Counted from the first letter of the stretch, positions 23,266 through 34,484 are shown. The stretch is DNA of 64,000 nt from Zopfochytrium polystomum (GCA_025765615.1 JAIVFJ010000056.1:62001-126000), one strand, 5' to 3'. Program-made: numbers and translations. Notes: generated by a model not told the origin, from the sequence alone.

Positions 23266-23399
23266 ATGCTGCTTAGGTTGAACTGGGTAGGAGTCACTTG
23301 GTGATGGAAGGATGGAGGGTAAATCTGTGGTGGTGCCTCTAGGTTCCTGTCAATACATCTAGTCAAATCCAGGTCTCTCAAGGTGATATGAATGAGCTG

Positions 23400-24010
23400 G
23401 CTGGTCAGGTACTGCTGTAGGAATGGTCTCTCAGGTATGCCCCCATCTCCCTGTGTGTTGGCTCCTGTGGCCTCTGGTAGGCCTGGTCTTCACTGGGTTC
23501 AGACCCTCTTTCTCTCAGATTAATGCCTGTGATGTCATGGTGCCACACTTGTGTGTGGGAGTGGGTTTTAACCTTCCTGCTTCTAAGATAGGGGATTCCT
23601 CTGGCCTGGTGAGGCAGATGTCTGTGTCCTAGTAGGATGAAGCAAGAAGAGTCCCACTGTCTCCCACCCCGTGTGCCCCCTCCTTGGATTGAGTTGGAAC
23701 CTCTCTTGGGAGTGAGACAAGATGTGTCTGGTTCTGTTAAGTGGAAAACAGTTCTGGTTTGATCCAACAGGCACCTCTGCACACTAACTGTTCCTTGTGT
23801 TTGCCCTTTGTGTCCAACCCCCTCCAACTTAGGGCTTGTCTTTGGCAGAGAGGGAGCTGGTGCTCCAAGGTGGCGGCTCCAACAGGTTGGGACCTGGCCA
23901 CTTTCCTCCCCACTCTCTTGCCTTTCCCCTTGGCTTCTGCCTTGGGAAGGAGCTGGCACAGATTGGTTGGTGCTGCCTTAGGCGCCCCCTTTGTTGCCCT
24001 AAGTCTCATT
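23400..24010 (-). other. repeat-derived open frames, possibly gag-related
   Basis: Two overlapping minus-strand frames (184 and 90 codons) rich in Gly, Arg and Ser. A stretch near 23755-23830 matches the flank of the Gypsy gag piece at 17330-17395 (caacaggcacctctgcacac). No domain recognised. Confidence 0.3.
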
Positions 24011-24349
24011 CCTTACCGAGTGATTTGGTCCCTTTGGCTTTGTCATTGAGGTTTCTCTGTGTCTTGGACCAGAGGCATTTTGCACTTTCTTTTGTGATTG
24101 TGCCACCTTTGTCACACTTTTCCTATGTCTCGCTTTTAGGTGTGTGATAGCTGCTCTTTTTTGTGTTTAAAGAGTTTCTTTTGTGTTTGATGATGGGCCT
24201 TAGTAGACTCAAAAATACATTTTCCTGTCTGGTGACCCCTAGACACCTTATTTTGCCCTTTTCATTAGATAGGATTGGTATTTAGGCCATTGCTCTATTT
24301 CCACCTCCAGCCCAGGGTGAGGAGATTTAGAGAGCACAGTCTCACAGCT

Positions 24350-24812
24350 ATGTCAACTAGCCCTGTGTCCAGCACACCACCACCCCTCCCTCGCTTTGTA
24401 ACTTGGAACATCCGTCGTGCCTTCCCCTCCAAGGCTGCATCTATCTCCCACTGGCTTGATCACACAAAAACCATCATCCTTGCCATTCAAGAAACTGGCT
24501 GCTCTGACACAGAGGCCACCCACTCCATTCGTTGCATCACTAGGAATTACAAAGGTTTCTTCCTATCCTCCACCCCCTCCCGTCATGCTGGCATTGGTTT
24601 CATCATTTCATCTTCCCTGGCACCACACTTCTCTGACGTCTCCCACTTTGGAACTCGTGCTATTGCCCTCACCTTATCTTTTGCTCGACACTCCATCCTG
24701 CTGCAAATATTTACTGGCCTGCTGACCCCCAATATGAGGAACTCCCTGGCTTGCAAAAATGGTGCAACTCTCGTTTGGATCATTCTCCTGCCCTGGAACA
24801 TTTCATGTCAAT
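24350..24812 (+). pseudogene. LINE polyprotein N-terminus: AP endonuclease
   Basis: ATG at 24350 (MSTSPVSSTPPPLPRFV) opens into the exonuclease-endonuclease-phosphatase fold of non-LTR retrotransposons: TWNIRRAF (catalytic Asn), ILAIQETG (catalytic Glu), then HAGIGFI. The frame ends near 24812 before the Asp/His motifs. Together with the RT-RNase H part at 42210-45538 it outlines one LINE family, probably Tad-like, but the two halves are separate insertions. Confidence 0.75.
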
Positions 24813-25048
24813 AAGCTGAACTGAAAACAACTTTTACAGACAGATGAACTCACAGAAGCCACAGATGCATCCCTAGCCCAACCCCTCACCCTTTTTCTCA
24901 GTCTCCAACTCTGAGGCAGAGGTTTCCCCTTGGGCTCCAATTCGCTCCTTTGGAATATTTGTTCAAGGACCTTCTTCTGAAAGTTGACTTTAGAAGTACA
25001 GCTCCAGGAAGTCTTTCAATTCAAGGATCGTTACTCACCATCATAACC

Positions 25049-25262
25049 TGTGATAGACTATGTCCAGGTATCACCTCAGCAAACCCACCCCATGCGTTAT
25101 GGACTTCCAGGGTCGCCAGGCATCTCCACTGCACATAAAGCCACAATGATCAAAGGAGAAGGGAACAAGCAGATACAAGAAAATAGAGAATTAAGTATGA
25201 GGGAGGTCAGAGTAAGAGAGGGGAACAGCTGTGAATAAAGTCAGAGGGTTGGGATAAATCAG
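25049..25262 (+). repeat. dispersed repeat D, copy 1
   Basis: About 210 bp, roughly 85% identical by eye to 41385-41592 (both contain catctccactgcacataaag and gaggggaacagctgtgaata). Both copies lie close to LINE pieces in the same orientation. Confidence 0.75.
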
Positions 25263-25399
25263 ATTAGGCTACTGCCCAAGTCAAAATTGTGAAAAGCAAG
25301 AGCAGGCTCAGTGAACGTCTGGTTGCTCAGTTGGAGATGGGTGACGAGTGGCTCTTGCTTGTTGGCATGAGGGAAGCTCTATTGCGTGGTGAAGCCAGA

Positions 25400-25640
25400 T
25401 AATTCCTGCAACAAGTTTTATGCAGCTGAGGTTGTGGTCAATCCATCTGGAGGAAGCCTTGGTGTGAAAAAGCCAGATGTCTGGGCAAGTGTCGTGGAGT
25501 GCTGGCAACTACATGTGGTGCAGCAAGGTTGAGAGGGTTGTGGAGGGCTGTTACGAGTTCTGTGGGATGATGAAGTTGGTGAGGGGCCCGGGAATTTGGT
25601 GGAGGGGATCTGCGGGGCTTGGACCACTTGTCTCATACAT
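25400..25640 (-). mobile_element. LINE 3' end, reverse copy
   Basis: Reverse-complement match to about 45318-45535, the Ser/Pro/Cys-rich tail of the LINE (CCTTCSCQHSTT on the minus strand). Truncated. Confidence 0.7.
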
Positions 25641-26229
25641 GCACCCCACCAGGCTGCGTTGGCATGATCACTCAACCAACAGGCTTTATCGCATTGCACT
25701 TGTTCTCACACATCTCACTCTCACAGCAATAGGACTGAGGCTGGCACTTGTAGATCCAACTCTCAGGTGTTGGTGGCAGCGCTCTGTGGTGCCCCCAACA
25801 CCTCACAGCGACAGGAAGATTGGGGACGATGACACTGTCGTTGTCGCCACAGCCACCACTGGGGATCCTCACTCCAACACAGAGCTGGCAATGTCACACA
25901 GTCGCTGGTGGGGCTGGCTGTCCCCACCCATGCCCCTTAAGAGGAGCCCCACTTAGGGACCATGTACACACCTCAGTGTGTACCAACTCTCACTGCCCTC
26001 ACCTTGTGAGCCAGATGGATTTGAAGGGACTCTGTATTGGTGCCAAAGGACAGAAATCAGATTGAAGAAAAAAGGAAAATGAGAAATGGCCCAAAAACAG
26101 AGAGAGAGAAAATTGACAAGTCAACCCCCCCTGACTTGGAGCATCCACCACAAATGCTCAAGTCCCCCCAACCCTATGCGTGTATGTACAAGTGCCGAAA
26201 ATAAATAATAAATTAGGCGGGCTTGGGGT

Positions 26230-26490
26230 ACAGCCTGTCAGGCACCCCATCCCTAGGCAGTCAGACAGTCTCTGTTAGTCACCAAAAAAGAAAATATGTT
26301 GAGAAAACCCTGGTGCAACAGAAACTGTTAAGACCAAAGTAGTAAAAGCAGGCCCAATAATAAAGGTAGGTTAGCTGAAAATACACTCTGAAAACGATTT
26401 GGAGACTAAAGAACCAGGAACACTAATAGGGATCCTGATCCTTGCAGTTTTATGACAGGTACGCTTGTTTTTGCGAATAAATCCCTGGAC
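26230..26490 (+). repeat. dispersed repeat E, copy 1
   Basis: Collinear with 46280-46562, about 75-80% identical by eye (shared: cagtctctgtt, actaaagaaccaggaa, tgacaggtacgcttgttttt). Type unknown; may be an LTR remnant. Confidence 0.7.
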
Positions 26491-27140
26491 TTATCATTGA
26501 GACCCCAGTTTGGCCTTCCACTCCTTTTAGGCGTTTTCTTGTTTTGTTGCATCCTCCATGATCACATCAGAGAATAATTGGCCATCACAGTCAACATCCC
26601 TAATAATGAATCAAGTTTTGTGAAACTTGATCCACCACAATCATTCAAAAATGACAGCAGCCTCACCTGACAACTTTTTTTGGCAAAAGGTCGAACAGGT
26701 TGAACAGGTTGGCACGCAAAAAGTCCTTTTTCAAGCTAGCCAGAGATATGTGGCCTTTTTTTGGCCCTACAAACCAGATCCTCAATCTGCTCTTCCTTGT
26801 CTTTCGCAGCTGCATGTGGTGCTGGCTCACAAGTCTCCTTCATTCTAGAGCGGTGTGTAGTCGAGGAACGCTTCCCATTGGAAAGAGAAATCACATGAAT
26901 TGCCCGATGGTTGGCGTTTTTCTTTATCGCAATGGAACCAGGGACGAATCCTCCAATTCCACTATAGACCTTGCCGATTTCAGCGTGCTCAGATGGCGAA
27001 AATTGAAGCATTTTGAAGGTTTTAGGGGTTCAGTGGTTTCACCACTTGCAGCCATTTTGGCCTCAGCTGAATTTGACAACTCCCCATCAAAAAAGTCCAA
27101 ACCCTTCAAAACCTTGATCACACTGGGAACAGGCAATTTC
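26491..27140. other. unrecognised repeat-derived DNA
   Basis: A minus-strand frame of 91 codons (27011-26736) has mixed charged composition (AIKKNANHRAIHVISL) but no domain I can name. Probably a transposon fragment. Confidence 0.3.
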
Positions 27141-27553
27141 TGTAATAGGCGGAACTGACTGGTTAGCAGCAAGAGGCACAAGACAGACCCGAACCTATTG
27201 TGACTGTCAGTTATCGTTCTCACAATGCCCATGGGAGAGAAAGCCACCACCAATGCAGACATGGGCGCTGGCTTGCGCTGTTTAAAAATACTCCAAGTAT
27301 TTAGTGGAACTGAAACCCAGTGTCAACAGTTTTCCTCCTCCTCTGCTCAAGCAGATAATATAGGAGAGATTTTTACCCTGTGCTGGTCATGATTGCGTAG
27401 CAACTATTACAGCGTGCATATCATCATTATGTATCAATTTTTCATAACAGAGTTTTTCTCTTTCTCTCCAAGTTGGGGAGAAGGACCACCACAAACTCAC
27501 ATCTCCACTTCATTCACTCCTTCCACTCACTCACTCAGAGTAGACTGTTTACA
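27141..27553 (+). mobile_element. LTR-A copy
   Basis: Starts tgtaatagg (altered TGTTAGG) and ends CTGTTTACA at 27553. Palindrome at 27287-27301 with centre CCA. No 5-bp target duplication is visible (atttc versus ctcaa), so it is not a clean solo LTR. A 50-bp Gypsy integrase piece follows, nearly identical to 31353-31405. Confidence 0.85.
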
Positions 27554-27610
27554 CTCAAGACAAGGCATGATGCAGCAACAGCTTGACACCCAGGAGAGCA
27601 CAAGACCGCT

Positions 27611-27826
27611 GCTGGCTGCGTCGGCCTGATCGTGGTCGTCAAGGCGCCGTTCGCAAACGTCAAAAAGGTGTGCCCCGCCAGCATCAAGAACAATGTGTAC
27701 GGCCCGCACCACTACAACTGGCGGTTCATCCTCGACCCGCTTGAGACGCAGCTGCGCTACTGGCTGCGGGAGGGTGGCCTGATCAACCCAGTCAAGGCGT
27801 TCGCCAATGATGCACCACTCTACCTT
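27611..27826 (+). pseudogene. GC-rich coding fragment of unknown origin
   Basis: About 70 codons with strong C/G third positions and no stops, including VVVKAPFANVKKVCPASIKN and HYNWRFILDPLETQLRYWL. Composition changes sharply on both sides to the AT-richer repeat DNA. I do not recognise the protein. It looks like an exon of a highly expressed host gene or a foreign gene carried into the repeat cluster. Confidence 0.4.
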
Positions 27827-27897
27827 TTTCCACAACACCACCAAAACTTCGATTTTTGGTCTGAAATTCGGCACACGGCCTCTCCTTGATGGTGCCA

Positions 27898-28140
27898 ACC
27901 TGCTATGCCAATTTCAAAATTTTTTCGTCCATCAACCAGCTTGCAACAAGAATTGTGTGCAATACATATTTCTATCCTGGACCATTTCTCCATCAAGTAG
28001 ACTCACTATTTGTCACTTCTGCACTGTTGAGCAACTCCTCCAAAGTTTCCAGCTACTGGTATCTCCTGCAACAGGATCATCACTACACACAACGCAATGT
28101 CTATCACCTTTGTGCATGACAAAACGTCAATCAAACTCAG
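27898..28140 (+). mobile_element. Copia leader fragment
   Basis: Collinear with 59770-59960 (shared: gtccatcaaccagcttgcaa, ctggaccatttctcc, cagctactggt), the segment between LTR-A and the gag start there. No coding role. Confidence 0.5.
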
Positions 28141-28161
28141 TGAGAGCGACTCAAGCTGGTA

Positions 28162-28860
28162 TCAATCCACACTTGATGAAATCCCGCCCAGGACTGGAGG
28201 GACTTGGTGTGTGTGGAGAGGAAGAGAACGAGAGAGAGCAGTGATAATGGAAAAGGGAGAGGAGTGAGAGGATGGAGAGAGGAGAGAGGAGTGAGTGGGC
28301 AGAGAGTGATGTGCCACGTCTGGATCAGTGGACATAGCACGGGTATGCAACGAGGAGGAAAGGGATTGGAAATCCTGAGTTGTGGGCTGGACTGGTCCCC
28401 ATTCCTTCAAGCAGGAGTCATGAAGGAACTGTCTCCAGTTCTGCACAATGCCAGGAAAAACATTTTCATGAAAGGAGACATGGAAGTGTTTCAATATCCT
28501 CTGGGCTTTCAAGTCGTAGACTACTGGAAGAGTGTTTCCTTTCCCTAAGAATATGCCAGGTACCCCTTTATCAGGATGTTTAAGCATTTGCTTTTCCTTT
28601 GGGATATGGTGGATAACCAAACAACCAAAGGTGCATATGTGATCAACATTTGGCTTTTCACCGTACCAAGCTTCATAAGGTGTTTTCTTAGTGTAAGAGT
28701 GGTAAACCCTGTTCTTGATGTATGCTGCGTAGCAGACTGCATACACAAAGAAAGAGTGGGGCAATCGTGACTCTAAGAGCATGCAGTGTGCCATGTCTTT
28801 GAGAGTGTTGACCTGACGTTCTACCAGCCCATTGAATTCCTTGTTGAATGCAGGACTAGG
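28162..28860 (-). pseudogene. Ty1/Copia integrase C-terminal half
   Basis: Reading from 28860: FNKEFNGLVERQVNTLKDMA (the NG..ER.N..L.E.A motif after the catalytic Glu), then AAYIKNRVYHSYTKKTPYEA and FGCLVIHHIPKEK, then HPDKGVPGIFLG and a Ser/His-rich linker before RT. Upstream catalytic core and downstream RT are missing. Confidence 0.8.
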
Positions 28861-28984
28861 TTCTCAAAAAATAGGAGGATGCCAAGTATTGGCCTACGTT
28901 TTGAATTCTCCTCCACCACACACACCAGAGCTCAACGGCAAAAGCAGAACATGCAGTTAGGACAGTCATGGATGTAACATGTTC

Positions 28985-29065
28985 ACTCCTTCAGCATTGC
29001 TGGCTCACCTTGGTCTTGGTGGGGTTATGCTATTCGACATGCCATGGACATCATCAACACACTGC
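28985..29065 (+). pseudogene. Copia integrase-like fragment
   Basis: One frame reads WSWWGYAIRHAMDIINTLP, the Copia pattern W.YA...A..I.N..P. The frame stays open for some 20 codons across 29066, where the inverted-repeat arm starts, so the arm boundary here falls inside former coding sequence. Confidence 0.45.
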
Positions 29066-30069
29066 CTGTTGAGATTCGACCCACAGGGTACACTACGCCC
29101 GTTACTGATGATCCCTTTGAGTAGTACTCCATCCAATCACATTGGATGGGTATTTGAAGGGCTCAGTAGATTCAAAACTTGAATGGGGCGCTTGGAAGGG
29201 CTAATCTGTTCTCAATAAAAAGAGATAGGCAAAGGCGGCTGTTGTTCCAGCTTTGTTCATCCTACCGGTAGGAACAATGCAATTAGAACATGCACAAAAA
29301 CGCTCAAACTACGCACTCTGCACATGTAACACAGCACAGCAAGCATGCAGAAGCAGTGTACCACTGCCCCATGCTCCAGAATTCCGCTCTCTGCATCGGA
29401 ATTCCGCTCCCTGATCTGGAATTCCGCTCTCTGCTTTGGAATTCCGCTCTTTGATCTGGAATTCCAGCTTCCCTGCTGTGCTGTGCAATCTGAGCAATGC
29501 AACAGGCATTTAAGAATCAGGGATTGCACCAATCACTGCATTTCTAAAAGTGAGATAAAAACTGAGCTCACCAGAGATTGCACCAATCATTGGATTTCTA
29601 AAAACAAGGAAAAAAGCGGCTTGTTTCCCAAACAAGCTTCCTGATTTGGAAACAACCAAACCAATTTACAAGCAACTGTTTCTCAAACAAGCTGTAAATT
29701 GGTTCTTGGTGGTACTCAGCCCAGACAAAGTACTCAGCCCAAGGCAGTACTCAGCCTGGTTGGTACTTAGCCCTGGGTGGTGCACAGCCCAGGTTGGTAC
29801 TCAGCCCTGGGTGGTACTCAGCCCTGAATGGGTACTTAGCCCAGGCTGGGGGTTGGAGCTCAGCCTGTTTTATCTCATTCCTGTGGCCCCCCATCAATCA
29901 CAAACAACCACTCTATTCCTATGTTTGAATACTTATTCTTACTTTCAAATGTAACTCAGTGCATCAAAAAGAGCATCTGGTGTTCCTTGTGCTGAATGGG
30001 CCAAAGCACAATGGGCACACCCTTTATTTCTTCTTATTTCTTCTTATTTTTTCTCATTTTCTCTTATTT
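29066..30069 (+). repeat. right arm of 1-kb inverted repeat
   Basis: Partner of 11315-12317 in reverse orientation. It contains, in order: an AATAAA-type signal (ctcaataaaaagag), the palindrome TCCTACCGGTAGGA at 29260-29273, five GGAATTCCGCTCTCTG-type units (29380-29465), the gattgcaccaatca pair, and eight or so GGTACTCAGCCC-type units (29705-29860). Arms are apparently identical over the central ~700 bp, so they separated recently or are kept equal by gene conversion. Confidence 0.85.
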
Positions 30070-31258
30070 ACAATTTTCCCACCTTTCAAGCTTCTGTCCC
30101 TGCACTGATGTGGCCTCCTAGCCCTCAATTTCAGCCCATCTCAAATTTGAGGCAGGAGAGACACTGGGTGGAGGGGGGTGTGGCTGAAAGATGATTTATT
30201 CTTAAAAATTGTTCTTTTCTTTCATTTTCTCCTTTTTACTATCTTTTGTCTTTTTCTCCTTTTTCTTCCTCCTTCTTTCTTTCTCTCTCTGATCCCCATA
30301 AATACTGCCCCTCTCCCCCTTCTTCTCTTCAATAATAACTCTCAACTCAAAAACAATCAATAAGACTACCCCTTGGGCAGCCCCTGTTTGACTAGTTGTG
30401 ACCCTCATATCTCCTTTCAGGGTGTTGTAAGGTGAGTGCCTCCCCAAAAGACCATGTGTGTGGTGGATAGGAGACCTTCCCTGACAAAGTGCAGAGTGGG
30501 CCAAGCAGGGAAGATGGAATCCTCTTTTGGTGTAGGAGATCCCCCTGGCAAGTGCAGAGTAGGCCGAGCAGGGTGGATTAGAAGTCCTCTTTGGCCAGAG
30601 TCCCCAGACCAAGCAAGTAGAGGGAGCATTCCCCCAGACAAGTGCAGAGTAGGCCAAGCTGTGTGAGTGCACCCTTCCCTTAGCAAGAGTGTGTGAAGAC
30701 CAAGTTGGGTTGGGTCTACTGATATGAGAACTTAGAGTGGCTAGTGCAGAGTGGGCCAAGCTTTCTTTGTTACTTACAGTAATCTGCCATTGCACCCCTC
30801 TTTTGAGCACAACTTCACCATCAGGTTCTTCCCTCTTCAAGTCAAGCCTGTCTCATCTTCCACATCAAGTTGGTATGTCGGATACCATCCCGTCCTGTAT
30901 GGGCGCTCCAGGGCTTAACCCTGTCATCTCATGCCTATGGCACCCATGATTCATTCATGGGGAGACTTGTCTCTGTATGTTTGTCCATGGCTCTTATGGC
31001 ACTCATGAGTCAGCAATGACTCATGACATTTATTGATTGGTATATCTGTGCTTTCAGAGCATACATAGAGAGTAGTATTAACACCAACACCAGGGTACTG
31101 GCCCTTAGAACCAGGAGTTCCCCATCATTGATGACTTGTCCTTTCCCCACATATCCACAAGACTATGGGATGAGCCTTCAGAGATGTAGAGGATCTCATA
31201 AGACCTTGCACCTGAAGGGGGAGATGGTTTCACCCCATCATCCAAGACACACCTTTCA
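30070..31258. other. repeat-rich, no gene
   Basis: Holds four copies of AGTGCAGAGTRGGCCRAGC (30486-30506, 30549, 30642 and 30744 approximately) and a CATGAGTCA-gcaa-TGACTCATG palindrome (31004-31025). A 212-codon minus-strand frame (30840-30202) is simply the translation of these repeats plus a Lys/Arg/Glu tract. Confidence 0.45.
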
Positions 31259-31837
31259 TTGCTTCCTGACAGTGTGTGGGCCAATGCTATTTCCAAGGAC
31301 CCCAAGCCTCACAAGATTCAAATCAGCGAAGAAGAGGAAAAACTTGAGATACTCAAGGCAAGGCATGATGCAGCAACAGCTGGACACCCAGGAGAGCACA
31401 AGACATATGAGCTTGTTTCCAGAGACTTCTACTGGCCAGGCATGAGGAAGTACATCAAGAACTATGTCAGCAGCTGTGAAACCTGTCAAAGAAACAAATC
31501 CAGCAGACATAAGCCCTATGGACTTCTGGAGCCCCTCCCAATTGCCATCAGCCCTTGGTCATCAATATCCATGGACTTCATTGTGAAACTGCCGCCATCC
31601 CATGGATTTGACTCTATCCTTGTTGTCATCTGCAGAAGGACAAAGTTGGCCCATTTCATCCCCTGCACTGAGAATATAGATGCACAAGGACCAGCAGACC
31701 AGTTTTTGCAGCACATATTGAGGCTCCAAGATCATCAGCACCTTCCTGGACTCCACCCTGAAGAGAGCCCAAGAGGATGCATCAAGATTGCCAACACTCA
31801 CAGAATGGGCCATGACCTTGCGCTCAGCAGGGGATAG
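31259..31837 (+). pseudogene. Ty3/Gypsy integrase N-terminal fragment
   Basis: H2C2 zinc-binding domain (ARHDAATAGHPGEHKTYELV, then DFYWPGMRKYI and CETCQRN), followed by the start of the integrase core: SSISMDFIVKLPPS (first catalytic Asp) and SILVVICRRTKLAHFIPC. Continuity is lost before the second Asp. The host AAMP gene begins about 118 bp further on. Confidence 0.85.
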
Positions 31838-31954
31838 CACACAAACAGCGATCCAAATTATAAGATCCCTCCACGTCTGTTCGTTCTGGTTTAACGTTTG
31901 ACTGATTGTCAAAAGTGAGCCAACCAAGTCGTCCAAGTCAAAACGGGACCTGTC

Positions 31955-33584
31955 ATGGGTGGTGATGACGATCTGGTGTATGATGATCTCAACGTTGATG
32001 AGGATGACGACGCGGGCGACTATGGGGATATCGATGCGGGATCTCGTTCCGCCGGTGAGTGGGGAGCCGATGTCGTTCTTCGGCCTGTCCGCTTACGGCT
32101 GTTGACGCAGACCAAGGGACCGGCGATGCGGAGGATGATGAGGACGACATCCTCCTTGGGATCAATTATGCCGACATAGCTCAGGGATTCTTCAAGCATA
32201 CAGGTAATTGTCCTTCCTTTTCTGACCTGGTAATGAAGCTTCGGTTTTCAAGAGCCCGTGTTCACAGTTGGCATTAATCCATCACGCGAAAACGTAATCG
32301 TCTCTGGTGGAGGGGACGGCCAATCGTTCTTGTGGGATGCAGAGTCCGGCGACGTTATTGAAAAACTGACCAGTTAGGTTCCATTCGATTGTCGTTTGTG
32401 TAAGCTGACGACGGGACTCTGTTAACCCTGCTCAAGGCCATTCCGATTCCGTTGTTGCATCAAGCTTCAGTTATGATGGCCAGTTTGTCGCCGTTGGGTC
32501 GATGGACGGGTGTGTCTCAGTGTCGGATGCGACAACCGGCAAGTTCGTCGTTATGCTTGAAGGACCTTCGGAAGTTGTGGTGAGTGGTAATTCCGTCGAG
32601 AGCCTGCGATGTCCGATTCATACTCCACGTAGTGGCTCTCATGGCACCCGCGAGGTAACGTGCTGGTGGCCGGGTCAGAGGATGGCACGATGTGGATGTG
32701 GCAGGTTCCTTCCGGCAGTTGCATGAACGTATTCAGCGGCCACGTTGGAAGCGTTACAAGCGGATCGTTCACTCCTGATGGTGGAGTTTTCCCTTTCGTG
32801 TTTCGGATCCTCGGAAGACCGACGCTTTTATTTCATCGCAGGCCGATCCATTATATCTGGAGGACAAGATGGGAACGGTTTCGTTTGGGATCCCAAAGCA
32901 GCAACGATAAGGACTCGGTTTCAGTCAGGCCACGCCCGTTTTCTTGATTCTCCCATAACATCGACGGCCACCCATCACGATAGTCAGATTGTTCTATACG
33001 GCGGAGAAGATGGTAGTGCGTCTCTTGTTCACATCGGCAGCGGCAAGGTGCGCGATTCGTTATGGGGGCCGTATTTGTTGGCATTGACCGTACCTGCTTT
33101 CTGTCGCGAAGGTCCTCGGTTCAGCGTCAAAAGCGAGCGATTCGATTGAAACCGTCGGTTTTTGCCTTTCGTGAGTCTACCGTCGCCTCTTCCAACCTTT
33201 CGTGAGCTCACCAATGCTGCATTCCAGAATGCCCTTGGGGAGTGTTGGCTCAGTTGATGGGACAATAGCTATTTGGGACTTGGGGACCATGGTGGTCAGG
33301 GACACCTACCGACACATGGTAAGAAAATTGTTTAGCATGCACTGCTTTGACTTTCTGCTCCGTAGGAGGGTGTCACAAAGGTCGTTTGGCAGGAGAATGC
33401 CGCCCTCCTCACGTCCTGCTCCTTGGATCAAACTGTGCGCGTATGGGACTCGAGAACTGGATCGTGCGAGCGATCCTATATAGGCCACACGGGCGCCATT
33501 TTCGATATGGCCTGTTCAAAAGACGGAGGGTGGTGTGTGACAGGGGGCGACGACAAGTCTGCGCTTATTTTTCAACATGGGTGA
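31955..33584 (+). CDS. SQT1: AAMP/Sqt1-family WD40 protein
   Basis: Nine exons: 31955-32054, 32111-32203, 32253-32372, 32437-32579, 32633-32780, 32842-33047, 33112-33170, 33228-33318 and 33366-33584; sum 1179 nt, 392 aa. Introns are 47-64 bp. An acidic N-terminus (DDDLVYDDLNVDEDDDAGDY) precedes about seven WD repeats, including DGQSFLWDAESG, WLSWHPRGNVLVAGSEDG, SLDQTVRVWDSRTG and the last, CVTGGDDKSALIF. Acidic start, order of repeats and the WHPR signature match yeast Sqt1 and animal AAMP. Sqt1 escorts ribosomal protein uL16 (Rpl10) to the 60S subunit in the cytoplasm. The symbol is given by family resemblance. Its stop is only 38 bp from the stop of the convergent Rab gene. Confidence 0.9.
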
Positions 33585-33622
33585 AAAGATTCTAATGGCT
33601 GATTTGAGCATCATTCTCCACT

Positions 33623-34484
33623 TTATTGGCCGCAGCAGCCAGACTGAGGCTTTGCCGCGTCATTGTTTAACACAACAGTTGCAGGCTTATCCCTCTTCTC
33701 GTCTGCTGTGTCGATCAGTCTCTTCTTGATGTCGCGAGCGAGCGAAAAGAAACTCTCCTCAACACCTTCAAGAGCGATTTGTCAGAAGCCACGAAATTGG
33801 AGGGACCAGCCACTCACCGATGTTGGACTTCGCGCTTGTCTCCAAATATTTGATGCCATACTCATCAGCAAGGGCCTGACCTTGCTCTTTGCTGATGACC
33901 TGTGTCCAACAGGATAAATAGACAAGGCTTGGGATTCACTACGTCCACGCTTATACACACGAACCTTCTTTTCCAACATGTCGCACTTGTTGCCAAGAAG
34001 GATCTTATTTACGCCGTCGCTGGCATGCTGCTCAATGTTGCGTATCCAGTTGCGAATGTTGTTGAAGGAGCGCTCGTCTGTAACGTCGTAAACAAGGAGG
34101 ATTCCCATGGCGCCCCGGTAGTATGCTTTAAAGGAAAAGAGACGACGCCGGTCAGGTGGTTGCGTGTTAGACCCGAAGTGACACTTGCCAGTTGTGATTG
34201 TGCGGAAACGTTCTTGACCGGCAGTGTCCCAAATCTGCAGTTTGATGCGCTTCCCATCAAGCTCGATCGTTCGAATTTTGAAATCGATTCCAATGGTCGT
34301 GATAAATGAAGGGGTGAAGGAGTCGTCGGAAAACCGCAGAAGCAGGCACGACTTTCCAACTCCTACTTTCAGTGCCAAAATAAATCGAGTTCCCTTTTGA
34401 ATAACGAACGAGGCAATCTTTACCGCTGTCACCAATCAAGAGGAGCTTGATCAAGTAGTCGTAGCTTGCATTTTTGGATCCCAT
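33623..34484 (-). CDS. Rab8/Sec4-type small GTPase
   Basis: Five exons: 34484-34424, 34362-34189, 34125-33965, 33899-33818 and 33765-33623; 621 nt, 206 aa. P-loop GDSGVGKS at residues 18-25, effector region [22 protein letters not shown] at 65-72, GNKCD and ETSAKSN, then C-terminal GCCGQ, a CCxx geranylgeranylation signal. The sequence [20 protein letters not shown] is typical of Rab8/Sec4/Ypt2, which drives post-Golgi vesicles to the plasma membrane. Intron 2 starts with gcaagt, a GC-AG intron, required to keep the ITTAYYRG frame. Start ATG precedes the conserved [14 protein letters not shown]. Complete. Confidence 0.95.

Noticed and set aside
11315..30069. the 1-kb arms as terminal inverted repeats of one 18.7-kb transposon
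   Set aside because: No target duplication at the outer ends, arm ends are fuzzy, and the interior is a mix of unrelated families including a host gene. Two independent insertions or a duplication are simpler.
29066..30069. the right arm as a complete LTR starting TGTTGAG
   Set aside because: Across 29066 a Copia integrase-like frame stays open, so TGTTGAG there looks like former coding sequence; the other end lacks a CA terminus shared by both arms.
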